Assembly: GCF_000253255.1 (NCBI RefSeq)
Contig: NC_015583.1
Location: 1 to 64,000, forward strand
Reading direction: 5' to 3'
From: Novosphingobium sp. PP1Y
Lineage (GTDB): Bacteria; Pseudomonadota; Alphaproteobacteria; Sphingomonadales; Sphingomonadaceae
DNA length: 64,000 nt
Shown: in pieces, positions 18,916-27,764 of the stretch
How positions within the stretch are numbered: the stretch's first letter is position 1
How the letters are laid out: each line of letters starts with the position of its first letter
Position numbers and translations under genes: made by a program
The notes under the pieces: generated by a model
The model's database searches: none
What the model saw: the letters and a program-made list of their open reading frames with translations, nothing else
Told to the model about the DNA's origin: nothing

Positions 18916-18989
18916 TTATTTGCCAGAATGGATGGCGTGGTGACAAGGCGAGCTTGGTTGAATTTTTGCGATTAGGAGATTGACGTCAG

Positions 18990-20708
18990 ATGGCTGAAGA
19001 AGACAAGTCGCATGAGGGTCTTACCAAGGGCCTCACGAACTATGGCGACATGGATTTCGCCCGCTATCTCCGTCTTTCGTTCATCAAGTCGACCGGCCTG
19101 TCGACCGAGATGCTTAACAAGCCTGTCATCGGGATTGCCCGCACCGGCAGCGACTTCAATAATTGCCATCGAATGATGCCTGAACTTGTTCAGGCCGTGA
19201 AGCGCGGGGTCCTGGCTGCGGGAGGCCTTCCGCTCGAATTCCCCACCATCTCGCTCGGCGAAGTGTTCTTGTCACCGACCAGCCTAGTCTATCGCAACCT
19301 AATGGCGATGGATACAGAGGAGATGATAAGAGCACAGCCGATGGATGCCGTCGTGTTGATCGGCGGCTGCGACAAGACGGTGCCAGCCCAGTTGATGGGA
19401 GCTGTGAGCGCCAACGTTCCAGCAATCCAGCTCGTCACGGGGCCGATGATGACAGGGCGTTGGCGCGGAGAGCGATTAGGAGCTTGCACGGATTGCCGCC
19501 GGTTCTGGGCGCGCTACCGTGCTGGCGAGATCGATGCCGAGACGATTGCGGAAGTCGAAGGCAACTTGGCTACCACGGCGGGTACCTGCGCCGTGATGGG
19601 AACGGCGAGCACGATGGCCGCCATCGGCGAGGCGCTCGGTATCATGCTTCCTGGAACGGCCGCCATCCCGGCGGTCCACGCAGACAGGCTGCGCGCGGCG
19701 GAAGCCTCCGGGAAGGTGGCAATGCAGTTGGCGCTTGGGGCGGTTACCCCAGACAAGATCATTACTCGGGATTCGGTGGAGAATGCGCTGATCACATTGC
19801 TGGCCATCGGGGGATCTACGAATGCCATTATTCACCTGACGGCAATCGCCGGCCGCGCTGGTGTGGACATAGACCTGGCCCGTCTGAATGCCCTTTCCGA
19901 CCAGACGCCGGTGCTTGTCGATCTCAAGCCCACCGGTCCCTTCTACATGGAGGATCTCCATGCCGCAGGCGGCATTGGCGCCATTTTGCGTGAATTGAAG
20001 CCTCTTCTGCACCTCGACTGCCTGACCGTTACGGGGGAAACCCTTGGGCAACGTCTGGCGCATCCGCATAATTACGTGGATCGTGCGGTTATCAAGGCGT
20101 TTGAGGAGCCCCTGCAGCCGCAGGGCGGCCTGGTCGCGCTTTTCGGCAACCTCGCCCCGCGAGGGGCGATCCTGAAGCGTGCTGCGGCCGATCCGGCCAT
20201 GTTCGAGAAGGAAGGGCGTGCTGTCGTGTTCTCTTCGCTAGAGGACCTTTCCCGGCGCATCGACGATCCAGACCTTGATGTGACCGCCGACGATTTCATT
20301 GTCCTGCAGAATGCTGGTCCAAACAGCGCGTCGGGAATGCCCGAGGCGGGATACTTGCCGATTCCGGGAAAGCTTGCACGCGCCGGGGTAAAGGACATGG
20401 TCCGTATCTCCGACGCTCGGATGAGCGGTACGGCTTATGGCACCATTGTGCTGCACGTCGCGCCCGATGCGGCATCGGGCGGTCCACTGGCGGCTGTTCG
20501 CAATGGCGATCGAATTCGAATCTCGGTCAGGGACAAGGCCATCGAACTGTTGGTCCCCGCGGACGAGATCGCGCGCAGGATTGCCGAGAGCCCGCCAGAA
20601 GCGCTGAAGGTTCCGCGCGGTTATGCGCGGCTGTACCAGCAGGAGGTGCTGCAGGCCGATCAAGGCTGCGACTTTAACTTCTTGCGGAAAAGCCCGATCG
20701 AGCGTTGA
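18990..20708 (+). CDS. IlvD/Edd-family dehydratase (sugar-acid dehydratase-like)
   Basis: 572 aa, full length for the dihydroxyacid / 6-phosphogluconate / aldonate dehydratase family; cytoplasmic, Fe-S and Mg dependent. Cluster and active-site Cys regions are visible: DFNNCHRMMPEL, IGGCDKTVPAQLMGA and TAGTCAVMGTASTMA. C-terminal catalytic region VRISDARMSGTAYGTIVLHVAPDAASGGPLA. The PYRP-like motifs and length are closer to pentonate/aldonate dehydratases than to housekeeping IlvD, so the likely reaction is removal of water from a sugar acid to give a 2-keto-3-deoxy acid. It is divergent from a LysR gene and followed after 97 bases by an SDR gene. Confidence 0.85.
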   Translation: MAEEDKSHEGLTKGLTNYGDMDFARYLRLSFIKSTGLSTEMLNKPVIGIARTGSDFNNCHRMMPELVQAVKRGVLAAGGLPLEFPTISLGEVFLSPTSLVYRNLMAMDTEEMIRAQPMDAVVLIGGCDKTVPAQLMGAVSANVPAIQLVTGPMMTGRWRGERLGACTDCRRFWARYRAGEIDAETIAEVEGNLATTAGTCAVMGTASTMAAIGEALGIMLPGTAAIPAVHADRLRAAEASGKVAMQLALGAVTPDKIITRDSVENALITLLAIGGSTNAIIHLTAIAGRAGVDIDLARLNALSDQTPVLVDLKPTGPFYMEDLHAAGGIGAILRELKPLLHLDCLTVTGETLGQRLAHPHNYVDRAVIKAFEEPLQPQGGLVALFGNLAPRGAILKRAAADPAMFEKEGRAVVFSSLEDLSRRIDDPDLDVTADDFIVLQNAGPNSASGMPEAGYLPIPGKLARAGVKDMVRISDARMSGTAYGTIVLHVAPDAASGGPLAAVRNGDRIRISVRDKAIELLVPADEIARRIAESPPEALKVPRGYARLYQQEVLQADQGCDFNFLRKSPIER

Positions 20709-20805
20709 GGGCTGCCAGCGCAAACCGGCGCCGCCGTTTCGTCTTGCGGCTGCATGATATCCCGAACCGAGTTGAGGATAATCAACCCGACAGGAGATGG
20801 CTGGC

Positions 20806-21591
20806 ATGGACCTGGGATTGAACGGCAAGGTCGCCCTTGTCATGGGGGCGAGCAGCGGTCTTGGTGTGGCGACAGCCCGCGCGCTCGCGGCTGAAGGTGC
20901 CAAAGTTGCACTTGCCGCGCGTCGCGTCGATGTCCTCGCCAGACTGTCCAAAGAAATCGAGGCGGCTGGCGGTTCGGCGCTTGTTGTCGAGTGGGACCTA
21001 GCGGAACCGGATCGAACCGAACCAGCCTTGGATGAGATCGAGGCTCAGTTAGGTCCGATTGATATTCTCGTGGCGAATACCGGTGGCCCTCCGCCGCGCG
21101 GGGCGGAGGGGATTCCGCACGACCTCTGGCTCGAGCAATTTAGGGTGATGGTTCTGAGCATTGTTGGGATAGCAAACCGGCTTGTGCCAGGGATGCGTCG
21201 CCGCGGCTGGGGCCGGATCGTGACTTTTGCTTCATCTGGCGTGATAGTGCCGATACCGAATTTAGCCCTCTCCAATGCGCTTCGGCTCAGCCTGGTGGGC
21301 TGGTCGAAGACGTTGGCTGCCGAAGTCGCCGCCGATGGAGTAACTGTCAATGTTTTAGCGCCAGGGCGCATCAATACCGATCGTGTGCGATCGCTCGACA
21401 ATTCACGAGCGATACGCGAGGGCAAGGACGTCTCGGCTGTGGTGGAAGCGAGCCATGCCGCCATCCCGGCACGCAGGTATGGTACCCCGGAGGAATTCGC
21501 GGCTGTGGCCACCTTTTTGGCCGGCGTACCGGCCTCGTACGTCACCGGATCGATCGTCCGAGTGGACGGCGGTCTAATTCCGGTGATCTGA
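20806..21591 (+). CDS. Atypical short-chain dehydrogenase/reductase
   Basis: 261 aa from the ATG at 20806; CAGGAG lies nine bases upstream, while the ATG at 20797 would overlap it. Rossmann motif LVMGASSGLGVATA and NTGG are present. The usual YxxxK pair is not: the aligned stretch reads NLALSNALRLSLVGWSKTLA, with Ser/Arg where Tyr/Lys are expected. An SDR subgroup with SNAxR here is common in databases under FabG-like names, so this is probably a conserved variant and not damage. It follows the dehydratase and may oxidise or reduce a pathway intermediate, or have lost oxidoreductase chemistry. Confidence 0.82.
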   Translation: MDLGLNGKVALVMGASSGLGVATARALAAEGAKVALAARRVDVLARLSKEIEAAGGSALVVEWDLAEPDRTEPALDEIEAQLGPIDILVANTGGPPPRGAEGIPHDLWLEQFRVMVLSIVGIANRLVPGMRRRGWGRIVTFASSGVIVPIPNLALSNALRLSLVGWSKTLAAEVAADGVTVNVLAPGRINTDRVRSLDNSRAIREGKDVSAVVEASHAAIPARRYGTPEEFAAVATFLAGVPASYVTGSIVRVDGGLIPVI

Positions 21592-21615
21592 CCGGGGGAT
21601 CGCCCACCCGGAAGC

Positions 21616-22509
21616 CTACCGGTATTGAGACGGGACAAGGATTTCCCGTTTCTGTTCGACGAGCCGATAAAGCCAGCTGATCACCGCGCGCATGCGGGCG
21701 GTTTCGTAAAGGTCTTCGTGGACCGCAATCCAGAACGTGCGGGTCGACGTGCGCTCAGGCAGAATCCGAACGAGATCGCGCGAATCGTCGGCCATGAAGC
21801 AAGGAAATGCTCCAATTCCTCCGCCATTGGCGGCTAGAACCAATTGGATACGCAACGAAGAACAGGCCAGGTGCAGCTTTAGTCCTGTCTCGAACCGGTC
21901 GAGAAAGCGAAGCTCCGGCGTGTAGATAAGATCGTCCACATAGCCGATGCACTCATGGCCCCGGAGTTCTGCCGCAGTCTGGGGAACGCCGCATCTACCA
22001 AGATAGCTTTCCGACGCGTAGAGTCCAATTTCATAGTCAGATAAAGCATCGACGCGCAACTTGCGAGGTTCTGGGGGGCTGGAGGTGATCGCAATATCTA
22101 CCTCGCGGGTCGTGGCGGAAAGATAGCCGGGGGTGGCTACAAACTCCACCCGCAAGCCTTTGCGTTGATTGATAAACGAAGGAAGGTTAGGGGCCAAGAT
22201 ATAGCCGCCCAACCCATCGGGGCAACTCATTCGCACCGTTCCCGCAGCCGCACCAGGAACCCGATCTTCTTCCGCCATCTCCATCGCCATCTCCACGGCG
22301 ATCCCGGCTTCCGATAGCCGCCGCCCGGCAGCCGTTAGCTGAAGAGATCCGCCATTGCTGAAGAACAGCATAGATTGAAGATTCGATTCCAGGCGCCGTG
22401 CGCGACGTGAAACAGTCGTAGCATCGAGGCCGAGCTTGCGACCCGCCGCAGAGAATGATCCATGACGCGCGAGTGCGATGAACACTCGCATGTCCTCCCA
22501 GTTAATCAT
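21616..22509 (-). CDS. LysR-family transcriptional regulator
   Basis: 297 aa. HTH: MRVFIALARHGSFSAAGRKLGLDATTVSRRARRLE. The effector domain follows, with GTVRMSCPDGLGGYILAPNLPSF. It is convergent with the SDR gene (24 bases between) and divergent from the ModA-like gene at 22734 (224 bases between), which is its most likely target. The start at 22509 is the first ATG and has only a weak GGGGA site. Confidence 0.88.
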   Translation of the reverse strand: MINWEDMRVFIALARHGSFSAAGRKLGLDATTVSRRARRLESNLQSMLFFSNGGSLQLTAAGRRLSEAGIAVEMAMEMAEEDRVPGAAAGTVRMSCPDGLGGYILAPNLPSFINQRKGLRVEFVATPGYLSATTREVDIAITSSPPEPRKLRVDALSDYEIGLYASESYLGRCGVPQTAAELRGHECIGYVDDLIYTPELRFLDRFETGLKLHLACSSLRIQLVLAANGGGIGAFPCFMADDSRDLVRILPERTSTRTFWIAVHEDLYETARMRAVISWLYRLVEQKREILVPSQYR

Positions 22510-22733
22510 TCCCCAGCCTCACCCTCGTCTGTTGTCCCAGCACGAAGACAGGCCCCGGCCGTTCAACATGTTGATATACCACACTCATATCAAAGCATCT
22601 CGCGGCGGTCACTGCAATTTTGCAGGGACTGCGACTATATCGCTCAAGAAGGCAGCGGGCTTCGGCTGTATACGGGGCCATACCGGCCGCATTTACAAAT
22701 TCCTGCACCGCGTTCAAATGACAAGGACAATGA

Positions 22734-23438
22734 ATGACTTCACCTGCTTTGGTCGCGCCGATTCGCGTGATTTCAACCTTTGCTTTAGCTAACGCCATGA
22801 ACCAATTGGTCGAACTGAACCAAGCAAGGACCGGGGAATCAGCCGTCCTTGAATTCGGCCCAACCTCACAACTGTTAGAGAGCATCAGAACTGGGCGTGG
22901 TGGGGATGTGGCTATTCTGACTGCGGACGGGATCGAGCAGTTGATCTCGAAAGGGGTGCTACTGCCGGGAAGTCGTACCGATATCGCGCTTTCGTCGGTG
23001 GGGGTGGCGGTGAGGGCAGGGGCGCCCTGGCCTCCGATCGATACGGTTGCAGCCTTCGTCGCCACTCTTCTTGCTGCCCGTTCGGTTGCCTATTCTCGGA
23101 GCGGAGCGAGCGGCATTTATTTTGCAGAATTGCTTCAGCGTTTAGGGATTTCCAGCGAGATTAATGCTAAAGCGACCATTATCGAGCAGGGATTTACGGC
23201 AGAATTGCTGGTGGATGACCGAGCGGATATCGCTATTCAGCAAGTCAGTGAATTGCGGCGCGTCCTAGGTATAGATGTGATCGGCCAGCTGCCGAGAGAA
23301 ATCGCCTGCGACACCTGTTTTTCTGCCGGGCTATTCCGGGAATCGCGAAATCCCGCCGCCGCGGCGAGCTTTTGTCAAACGCTGGTCTCGTACGCGAGCT
23401 GGCCGATCCTATTGAAGTCCGGATTGGAGCCATTCTGA
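22734..23438 (+). CDS. ModA-like substrate-binding-domain protein
   Basis: 234 aa with the periplasmic-binding fold of ModA-type proteins: FALANAMNQLVELNQARTGESAVLEFGPTSQLLESIRTGRGGDVAILTADGIEQLISKG, and later SRSGASGIYFAELLQRLGI. There is no clear signal peptide (MTSPALVAPIRVISTFAL) and no ABC transporter genes adjacent, so a classical molybdate uptake role is doubtful. Similar solo proteins are frequent beside LysR genes in Proteobacteria and are of unknown function. The start at 22734 overlaps AAGGACA-like sequence; translation begins soon after a divergent LysR promoter. Confidence 0.75.
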   Translation: MTSPALVAPIRVISTFALANAMNQLVELNQARTGESAVLEFGPTSQLLESIRTGRGGDVAILTADGIEQLISKGVLLPGSRTDIALSSVGVAVRAGAPWPPIDTVAAFVATLLAARSVAYSRSGASGIYFAELLQRLGISSEINAKATIIEQGFTAELLVDDRADIAIQQVSELRRVLGIDVIGQLPREIACDTCFSAGLFRESRNPAAAASFCQTLVSYASWPILLKSGLEPF

Positions 23439-23519
23439 TCTGGGCGGCGGTTCGCCATCATCGTACGCCATGGGGCATTAGCATGCCGGAGTGCCGAATG
23501 ATTTGCGTTCATAGCAGGG

Positions 23520-23544
23520 GGCCCGGGCAAGGATTGTCCGGGCC
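23520..23544 (-). terminator. Hairpin downstream of a TBDR remnant
   Basis: GGCCCGGGCA-AGGAT-TGTCCGGGCC, a 10-bp stem with one G-T type mismatch. It lies just beyond the TAA of the receptor remnant, where its terminator would be expected. It lacks a T-run, so the call is moderate. Confidence 0.45.
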
Positions 23545-23566
23545 GCCCTCAAGGAAAAACGAACGC

Positions 23567-23630
23567 TTAGAATTTGAAATGTACGCCGGCTGTGAAATAC
23601 CGGCCCAAGACATCATAGAGCGCCGGGTTA
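23567..23630 (-). pseudogene. 3' remnant of a TonB-dependent receptor
   Basis: The last 20 codons read NPALYDVLGRYFTAGVHFKF then TAA, nearly the same as the end of the receptor at 14903 (DVVGRYFRAGVRFKI). The IS5-type element begins immediately upstream. The rest of the gene is not present on the far side of the IS, so a deletion followed or preceded the insertion. Confidence 0.8.
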
Positions 23631-24394
23631 GGCCGTAGACTCATAAACCCTTAGCCACAGCCGCATTGAGGCGAGTTGGACCATGGCAAGGAAGTTTTCG
23701 GCCAACTTGTCGTATCGGGTGGCCACCCTGCGGAAGTGTTTCAGCTTGGAGAAGAATCGTTCGATCAGGTTGCGCTCGCGGTAGAGCCATGTGCTGAAAT
23801 ATGGTTTCGACCTTCGGTTTGCCTTAGGCGGGACATTGGCAAACGCTCCCTTCTCGCGGAGTGTCGCCCGGATATGATCTGCATCATATGCTTTGTCGGC
23901 CAGCACGCTTGTTCCGGCGGCTACGTGATCGAGCAGGTCATCGGCAGCTTTCCCGTCATGGCTTTGGCCGGCGGTCAGGCTTAGCCTGATCGGGAGGCCT
24001 TGCCCATCGACGACCGCGTGGATTTTGGTCGTGAGGCCGCCTCGGGAACGACCGAGACAATGATCTCGATCCCCCTTTTTGCCGTCGCGGCCTGCTGGTG
24101 AGCGCGAACGGAGGTGCTGTCGATCATCTGGATGTCGCCATCATGGGCAGCGGTGATGGCGTCCATCATCCGGTCCCAGACGCCCGCCTTTCGCCATCGC
24201 ACGAAGCGGTTGTAGCAGGTGGTGCGCGGGCCGTAGCGTTCGGGCAGGTCGCGCCACGGCGCACCGGAGCGCAGCACCCAGAAGATGCCGTTCAGCACGC
24301 GGCGATCGTCGACGCGCGGCACGCCTCTTGGCTTGTTGGGCAGCAGCGGCTCGATCACGCGCCACTCGAAGTCGGTCAGGTCATATCGGCTCAT
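23628..24394 (-). CDS. IS5-family transposase, two overlapping frames
   Basis: Frame A (24394-23981): MSRYDLTDFEWRVIEPLLPN, VDDRRVLNGIFWVLRSGAPWRDLPERYGP, and QMIDSTSVRAHQQAA with the first catalytic Asp. Frame B (to 23628): VLADKAYDADHIRATL with the second Asp, and ERNLIERFFSKLKHFRRVATRYDK with the Glu. The frames are joined by a shift around 23990-24080, the usual IS427-group arrangement. The stop codon of frame B is completed outside the IS by the duplicated TA: TAA here, TAG in copy 2. Confidence 0.88.
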
Positions 24395-24737
24395 GCCGAT
24401 TCTGAATCACATTTGGCGCATTATCGGAAGGACAATCAGCCGTGTTACCGAGCAGCCGTAAAGAGACGGCGCATGAACCACGTCCCTAACACTCCTACCG
24501 CGCTTACTGCCCAGATGATTAGAAGTGCAGGAATGGCTTGGGGATCAAATCCCTCCGAGAAACCGTTGAACAGCACGATCAGAGTAGCGCCGAGCGCGGC
24601 AGCCGCGAAAATGCCCTGCACAAGCGTGAAAACCACAGCATTATAAGTCTCCACAGCTCCGCTCTCCGACAATCGAACTGACCATGCCTGTGTATCAGGC
24701 CACACGAGCGCGATCATCAATTTATGAGTTCACGACC
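23631..24737 (-). mobile_element. IS5-family element with passenger gene, copy 1 (1107 bp)
   Basis: Ends GGCCGTAGACTCATAA (23631) and GGTCGTGAACTCATAA (reverse complement at 24722-24737) form 16-bp imperfect inverted repeats. TA flanks both sides. It carries a two-frame transposase and, upstream of it, a 91-codon membrane protein. Copy 2 at 49924-51029 differs by one A in the outer end (1106 bp) and is otherwise the same wherever I compared it. Confidence 0.9.
24445..24720 (-). CDS. Small two-helix membrane protein, IS passenger
   Basis: Up to 91 aa. Two hydrophobic segments are clear: AVVFTLVQGIFAAAALGATLIVLF and AIPALLIIWAVSAVGVLGTWFM, ending with a basic MRRLFTAAR. It lies inside the IS5-type element, upstream of and co-directional with the transposase, and is present in the same place in copy 2. 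The first ATG lies in the IS end without a ribosome site; a GTG start at VETYNAV, preceded by AGCGGAG, is an alternative and leaves both helices intact. Family not recognised and function unknown. Confidence 0.55.
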   Translation of the reverse strand: MMIALVWPDTQAWSVRLSESGAVETYNAVVFTLVQGIFAAAALGATLIVLFNGFSEGFDPQAIPALLIIWAVSAVGVLGTWFMRRLFTAAR

Positions 24738-24814
24738 TAGATCTAAACGCAACTCCGTTTTCTACCATAAAACCTAGGTATCTTTCCCACTTTTTATGCT
24801 ATTTACCCAAACTA

Positions 24815-24840
24815 CCGGTGTGATCTATAGATCACACCGG
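24815..24840 (-). terminator. Perfect palindromic hairpin after the TBDR gene
   Basis: CCGGTGTGATC-TATA-GATCACACCGG, an 11-bp perfect stem, 16 bases beyond the receptor stop on the minus strand. It probably ends the long hydrolase-island transcript. Confidence 0.65.
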
Positions 24841-24855
24841 CATATTTCTAATATA

Positions 24856-27705
24856 TTAGAACTTCGTTGTGAGCTGGAGAGACACAATTCTTCCGAAAGG
24901 ATTAGCATTCTGATTGTCAAATGCGTATCCGCTATTGGTGGAAATCACCACCGGCGGGTCTCTATCGAGGAGATTGCGGACGTTGACTGTCAGATCGACC
25001 TTGTTCACGAGGTCCAGCATTTCGCCGATTTTGAGCACGCCGACCAAGTCAACGGTCGTCCACGATGGCACGCGGTTAATCGGTTGGACAACGCCATTAA
25101 TCGTGATCGGAAGATCGTTGCGATATGAGCCAACCACATTGAGGGACGGGCGCAGCATAATTGGGCCCTTGGACCAAGAAAATCCTGCGATTCCACGGAA
25201 GCTGACCGGCTGATTCATCACGTCCAGCGCATCGAGAACGGCACCGCCTGGCACGACCTGAAGCTTGTTGCTGATGATCTTGGTGCCGCTGATGTCGATC
25301 CGCCACTCCGACCCGGCAGCCTCCCACCCATAGCTAGCTTGAACGTCAATGCCGCGCTGGCGCACCGAACTTGCGTTGGTGTTGCGACCATAGATCACCG
25401 CCTTGGCGTTGCAGATGTTGGAAACGTCAATGTTTCCACCCGAAGAGGTCGGAATGGCGAAGGTGTCACGGTAGATCTGTGCCCACGTCGATTGATCCGA
25501 CGGGAGGCAGTTCGAGGGTTGTGATGCCGCCACAATGTAATCAGCGTAGATCTGACGGTTTGTCGCGTTGGACAGGAACTGTGTGCTAGGCCCCTGCAGG
25601 GTAATGATCTGGCCACTATATGAGATGTCGTAATAGGTCGACGAAATGTTCAGGCCAGGCAGGTCGACTGGCTTGAAGTCGAAGCCGAATGTCAGCGTCT
25701 TAGCCTTTTCAGGTGAGAGGCTGGCGTTACCACCGGTGACACGAACAACTGTGGTCTGATTGTTGCCAACGTTGATCGGGATGGTCGGATCGCCAGCAGC
25801 ATTTGCCTGGTTCGCTACCGTTATATTGGTGAAAAATTGCGGCCCGATCTCGATCAGGTTGGGAGCGCGAAACGACCGGCTCCACGAGCCACGAAGCCGC
25901 AACCCTTCGACCACGTCCCAATTGACGCCGACTTTCGGATTGGTGGTTGTCCCGAAATCCGAATAACGTTCAGTGCGCAGGGCTATATTCACCAAAAGTG
26001 ACTTGACCGCTGGCAGGGTGAAGTCTTCCCCTATGAGCGGGACGCTCAGTTCGCCATAGGCCGCCCGAACGTTGCGTTTGGCATAAACGCCCGCGACATC
26101 GCGCGAGCCCTGGCCCATTGCGGTGCGGAACTGATCGATTTCCATATAGGTGGCGCCGACAGCGGCTTTCATCTGCCCGCCGGGCAATGTGAGTAGGGGG
26201 CCATCGAAGCGCAGAGCATATTCGCGTAGATTGGACCTATTCCTGTCGTATGCTGCGGGCATGAAGGTGCTCAACACGGCAGCCGAAGCTGGCGTGGGAC
26301 TGAGCGGATTATACGTGCCGGCAGTCACGGCGGCCTGCAGCGCGGTACGGTCAACGTTGCCGGAGTTCGCGTCTACGCAGAGAGCGCAGTTGATGTTACG
26401 CGAATCGTTGAAGTTCAGTTGTCCGATCCAGCCGGCAGGAAGATTCGCTTTGAGGTTACCGATAACTTGCCACTGTTTGTTGTATTGGTTGCGCAGCGTT
26501 GTCCCGATGTCCTTGGCAAACGAGAATACCACCCGTTCATTTGCAGTGGCGCTCACCCCAGGGATGCCGGAAACATAAAAAGCACTTCCAGGCGTGAAGT
26601 TAACATTGGCCGACGGGAAGATATTCAACTGGCTGTGCTTCCAGTTGTAGAAAGCAAGAACCGAGGCAGTAAGCCAAGACGTCACTTCCTGCCTTAGGCT
26701 GACAGAAACCTGATGGCGTTCATTGGCCGGCAGGTATGTATTGTAATCGGAAGCATCGACTAGATTTGCTCGGTTCAGCGTCAACTCGGCATAGGTTAGT
26801 CGGCCATCCCTGCCAACGACGGGCGTGTAGTAGTTGAACAAGCCTGCCGTCGGGTACGTGGGGTTATTACCTTGCGAGGTGGTACGGGCGACGACGATAC
26901 TACCTGGGACGCCCAAGGACGCGCTGTTTCCGTCCACGCGACCGTCAAGACCACCAAACGGTGTAAGATCCTGGCGTAGGAATCGACTTTCACCCTCACG
27001 CATTTCGGTACGCTTATTGTAATCGTAGGCAACGACGATTGAGCCCGATCCCCAGTTGTGGCCTGCGACGAGACTACCGCCCCATTCCGAGTAGCCGTCA
27101 GTGAAACTGGTCCGCCCGCTCACTTCAATGCCTTTGAAATTGCGGCGTGGTATGTAGTTGACGACGCCAGCAACGGCGTCTGAGCCGTAAATAGCGGATG
27201 CACCTTCAGCTACGACTTCGATACGTTCGAGTGCAGCAGTTGGCAACTGGTCGGCATCGACGAAGGACACCACGTTGCCAGTCGGAGCAATGCGATTTCC
27301 GTCGATTAGCAGCAGCGTCGCTCCCGCCCCGATACCGCGCAAGTTTATAGTGCGGCCCCGCTGGACATTACCATTGTTGGTTGTTCGCGGAGTATCGTCA
27401 AACCCAAGATTAGAAACGGCCGGGAGTTGCCGAAGGATGTCGACCGGACTGCTGCGAACAGCTTCCGACAGCGTCTCTCGGCCCAACGAAATCACTGGCG
27501 ACCCGACGGATCCCACCCCACGTATGCTGGTACCCGTGACAATAATGTCCTGCGGATTAGCTTGCTCATCATCCGAACCATCATTCAATTGTTTATTCGT
27601 GCCGATAGATGTGTTCATGGATTTGGTTTGTGCCAATATTGGCGATGAAGCGACTATGGCTAAAATAGCGACCCCGGAAGAAAGTATGCGTCGATTTATG
27701 TCCAT
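24856..27705 (-). CDS. TonB-dependent receptor, distal gene of hydrolase island
   Basis: 949 aa from the ATG at 27705 (GAGAG a few bases upstream; an ATG at 27717 is possible). Signal peptide ends VASSPILAQ. Plug: DIIVTGTSIRGVGSVGSPVISL, NLRGIGAGATLLLIDGNRIAPTGN, ERIEVVAEGASAIYGSDAVAGVVNYI. The barrel ends RIVSLQLTTKF. It starts 59 bases after the alpha/beta hydrolase gene on the same strand, with no terminator in between, so it is probably the last gene of the island operon. Codon use looks slightly less GC-rich than in the other receptors. Confidence 0.92.
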   Translation of the reverse strand: MDINRRILSSGVAILAIVASSPILAQTKSMNTSIGTNKQLNDGSDDEQANPQDIIVTGTSIRGVGSVGSPVISLGRETLSEAVRSSPVDILRQLPAVSNLGFDDTPRTTNNGNVQRGRTINLRGIGAGATLLLIDGNRIAPTGNVVSFVDADQLPTAALERIEVVAEGASAIYGSDAVAGVVNYIPRRNFKGIEVSGRTSFTDGYSEWGGSLVAGHNWGSGSIVVAYDYNKRTEMREGESRFLRQDLTPFGGLDGRVDGNSASLGVPGSIVVARTTSQGNNPTYPTAGLFNYYTPVVGRDGRLTYAELTLNRANLVDASDYNTYLPANERHQVSVSLRQEVTSWLTASVLAFYNWKHSQLNIFPSANVNFTPGSAFYVSGIPGVSATANERVVFSFAKDIGTTLRNQYNKQWQVIGNLKANLPAGWIGQLNFNDSRNINCALCVDANSGNVDRTALQAAVTAGTYNPLSPTPASAAVLSTFMPAAYDRNRSNLREYALRFDGPLLTLPGGQMKAAVGATYMEIDQFRTAMGQGSRDVAGVYAKRNVRAAYGELSVPLIGEDFTLPAVKSLLVNIALRTERYSDFGTTTNPKVGVNWDVVEGLRLRGSWSRSFRAPNLIEIGPQFFTNITVANQANAAGDPTIPINVGNNQTTVVRVTGGNASLSPEKAKTLTFGFDFKPVDLPGLNISSTYYDISYSGQIITLQGPSTQFLSNATNRQIYADYIVAASQPSNCLPSDQSTWAQIYRDTFAIPTSSGGNIDVSNICNAKAVIYGRNTNASSVRQRGIDVQASYGWEAAGSEWRIDISGTKIISNKLQVVPGGAVLDALDVMNQPVSFRGIAGFSWSKGPIMLRPSLNVVGSYRNDLPITINGVVQPINRVPSWTTVDLVGVLKIGEMLDLVNKVDLTVNVRNLLDRDPPVVISTNSGYAFDNQNANPFGRIVSLQLTTKF

Positions 27706-27764
27706 TTTTTCTCTCATTTTAAATTTTCTATTTGCAGGCGCATTTATTTTTGGCGTTTAATTTG

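Noticed and set aside
22734..23438. Molybdate transport (ModA) for the binding-protein gene
   Set aside because: No signal peptide and no ABC permease or ATPase genes nearby.
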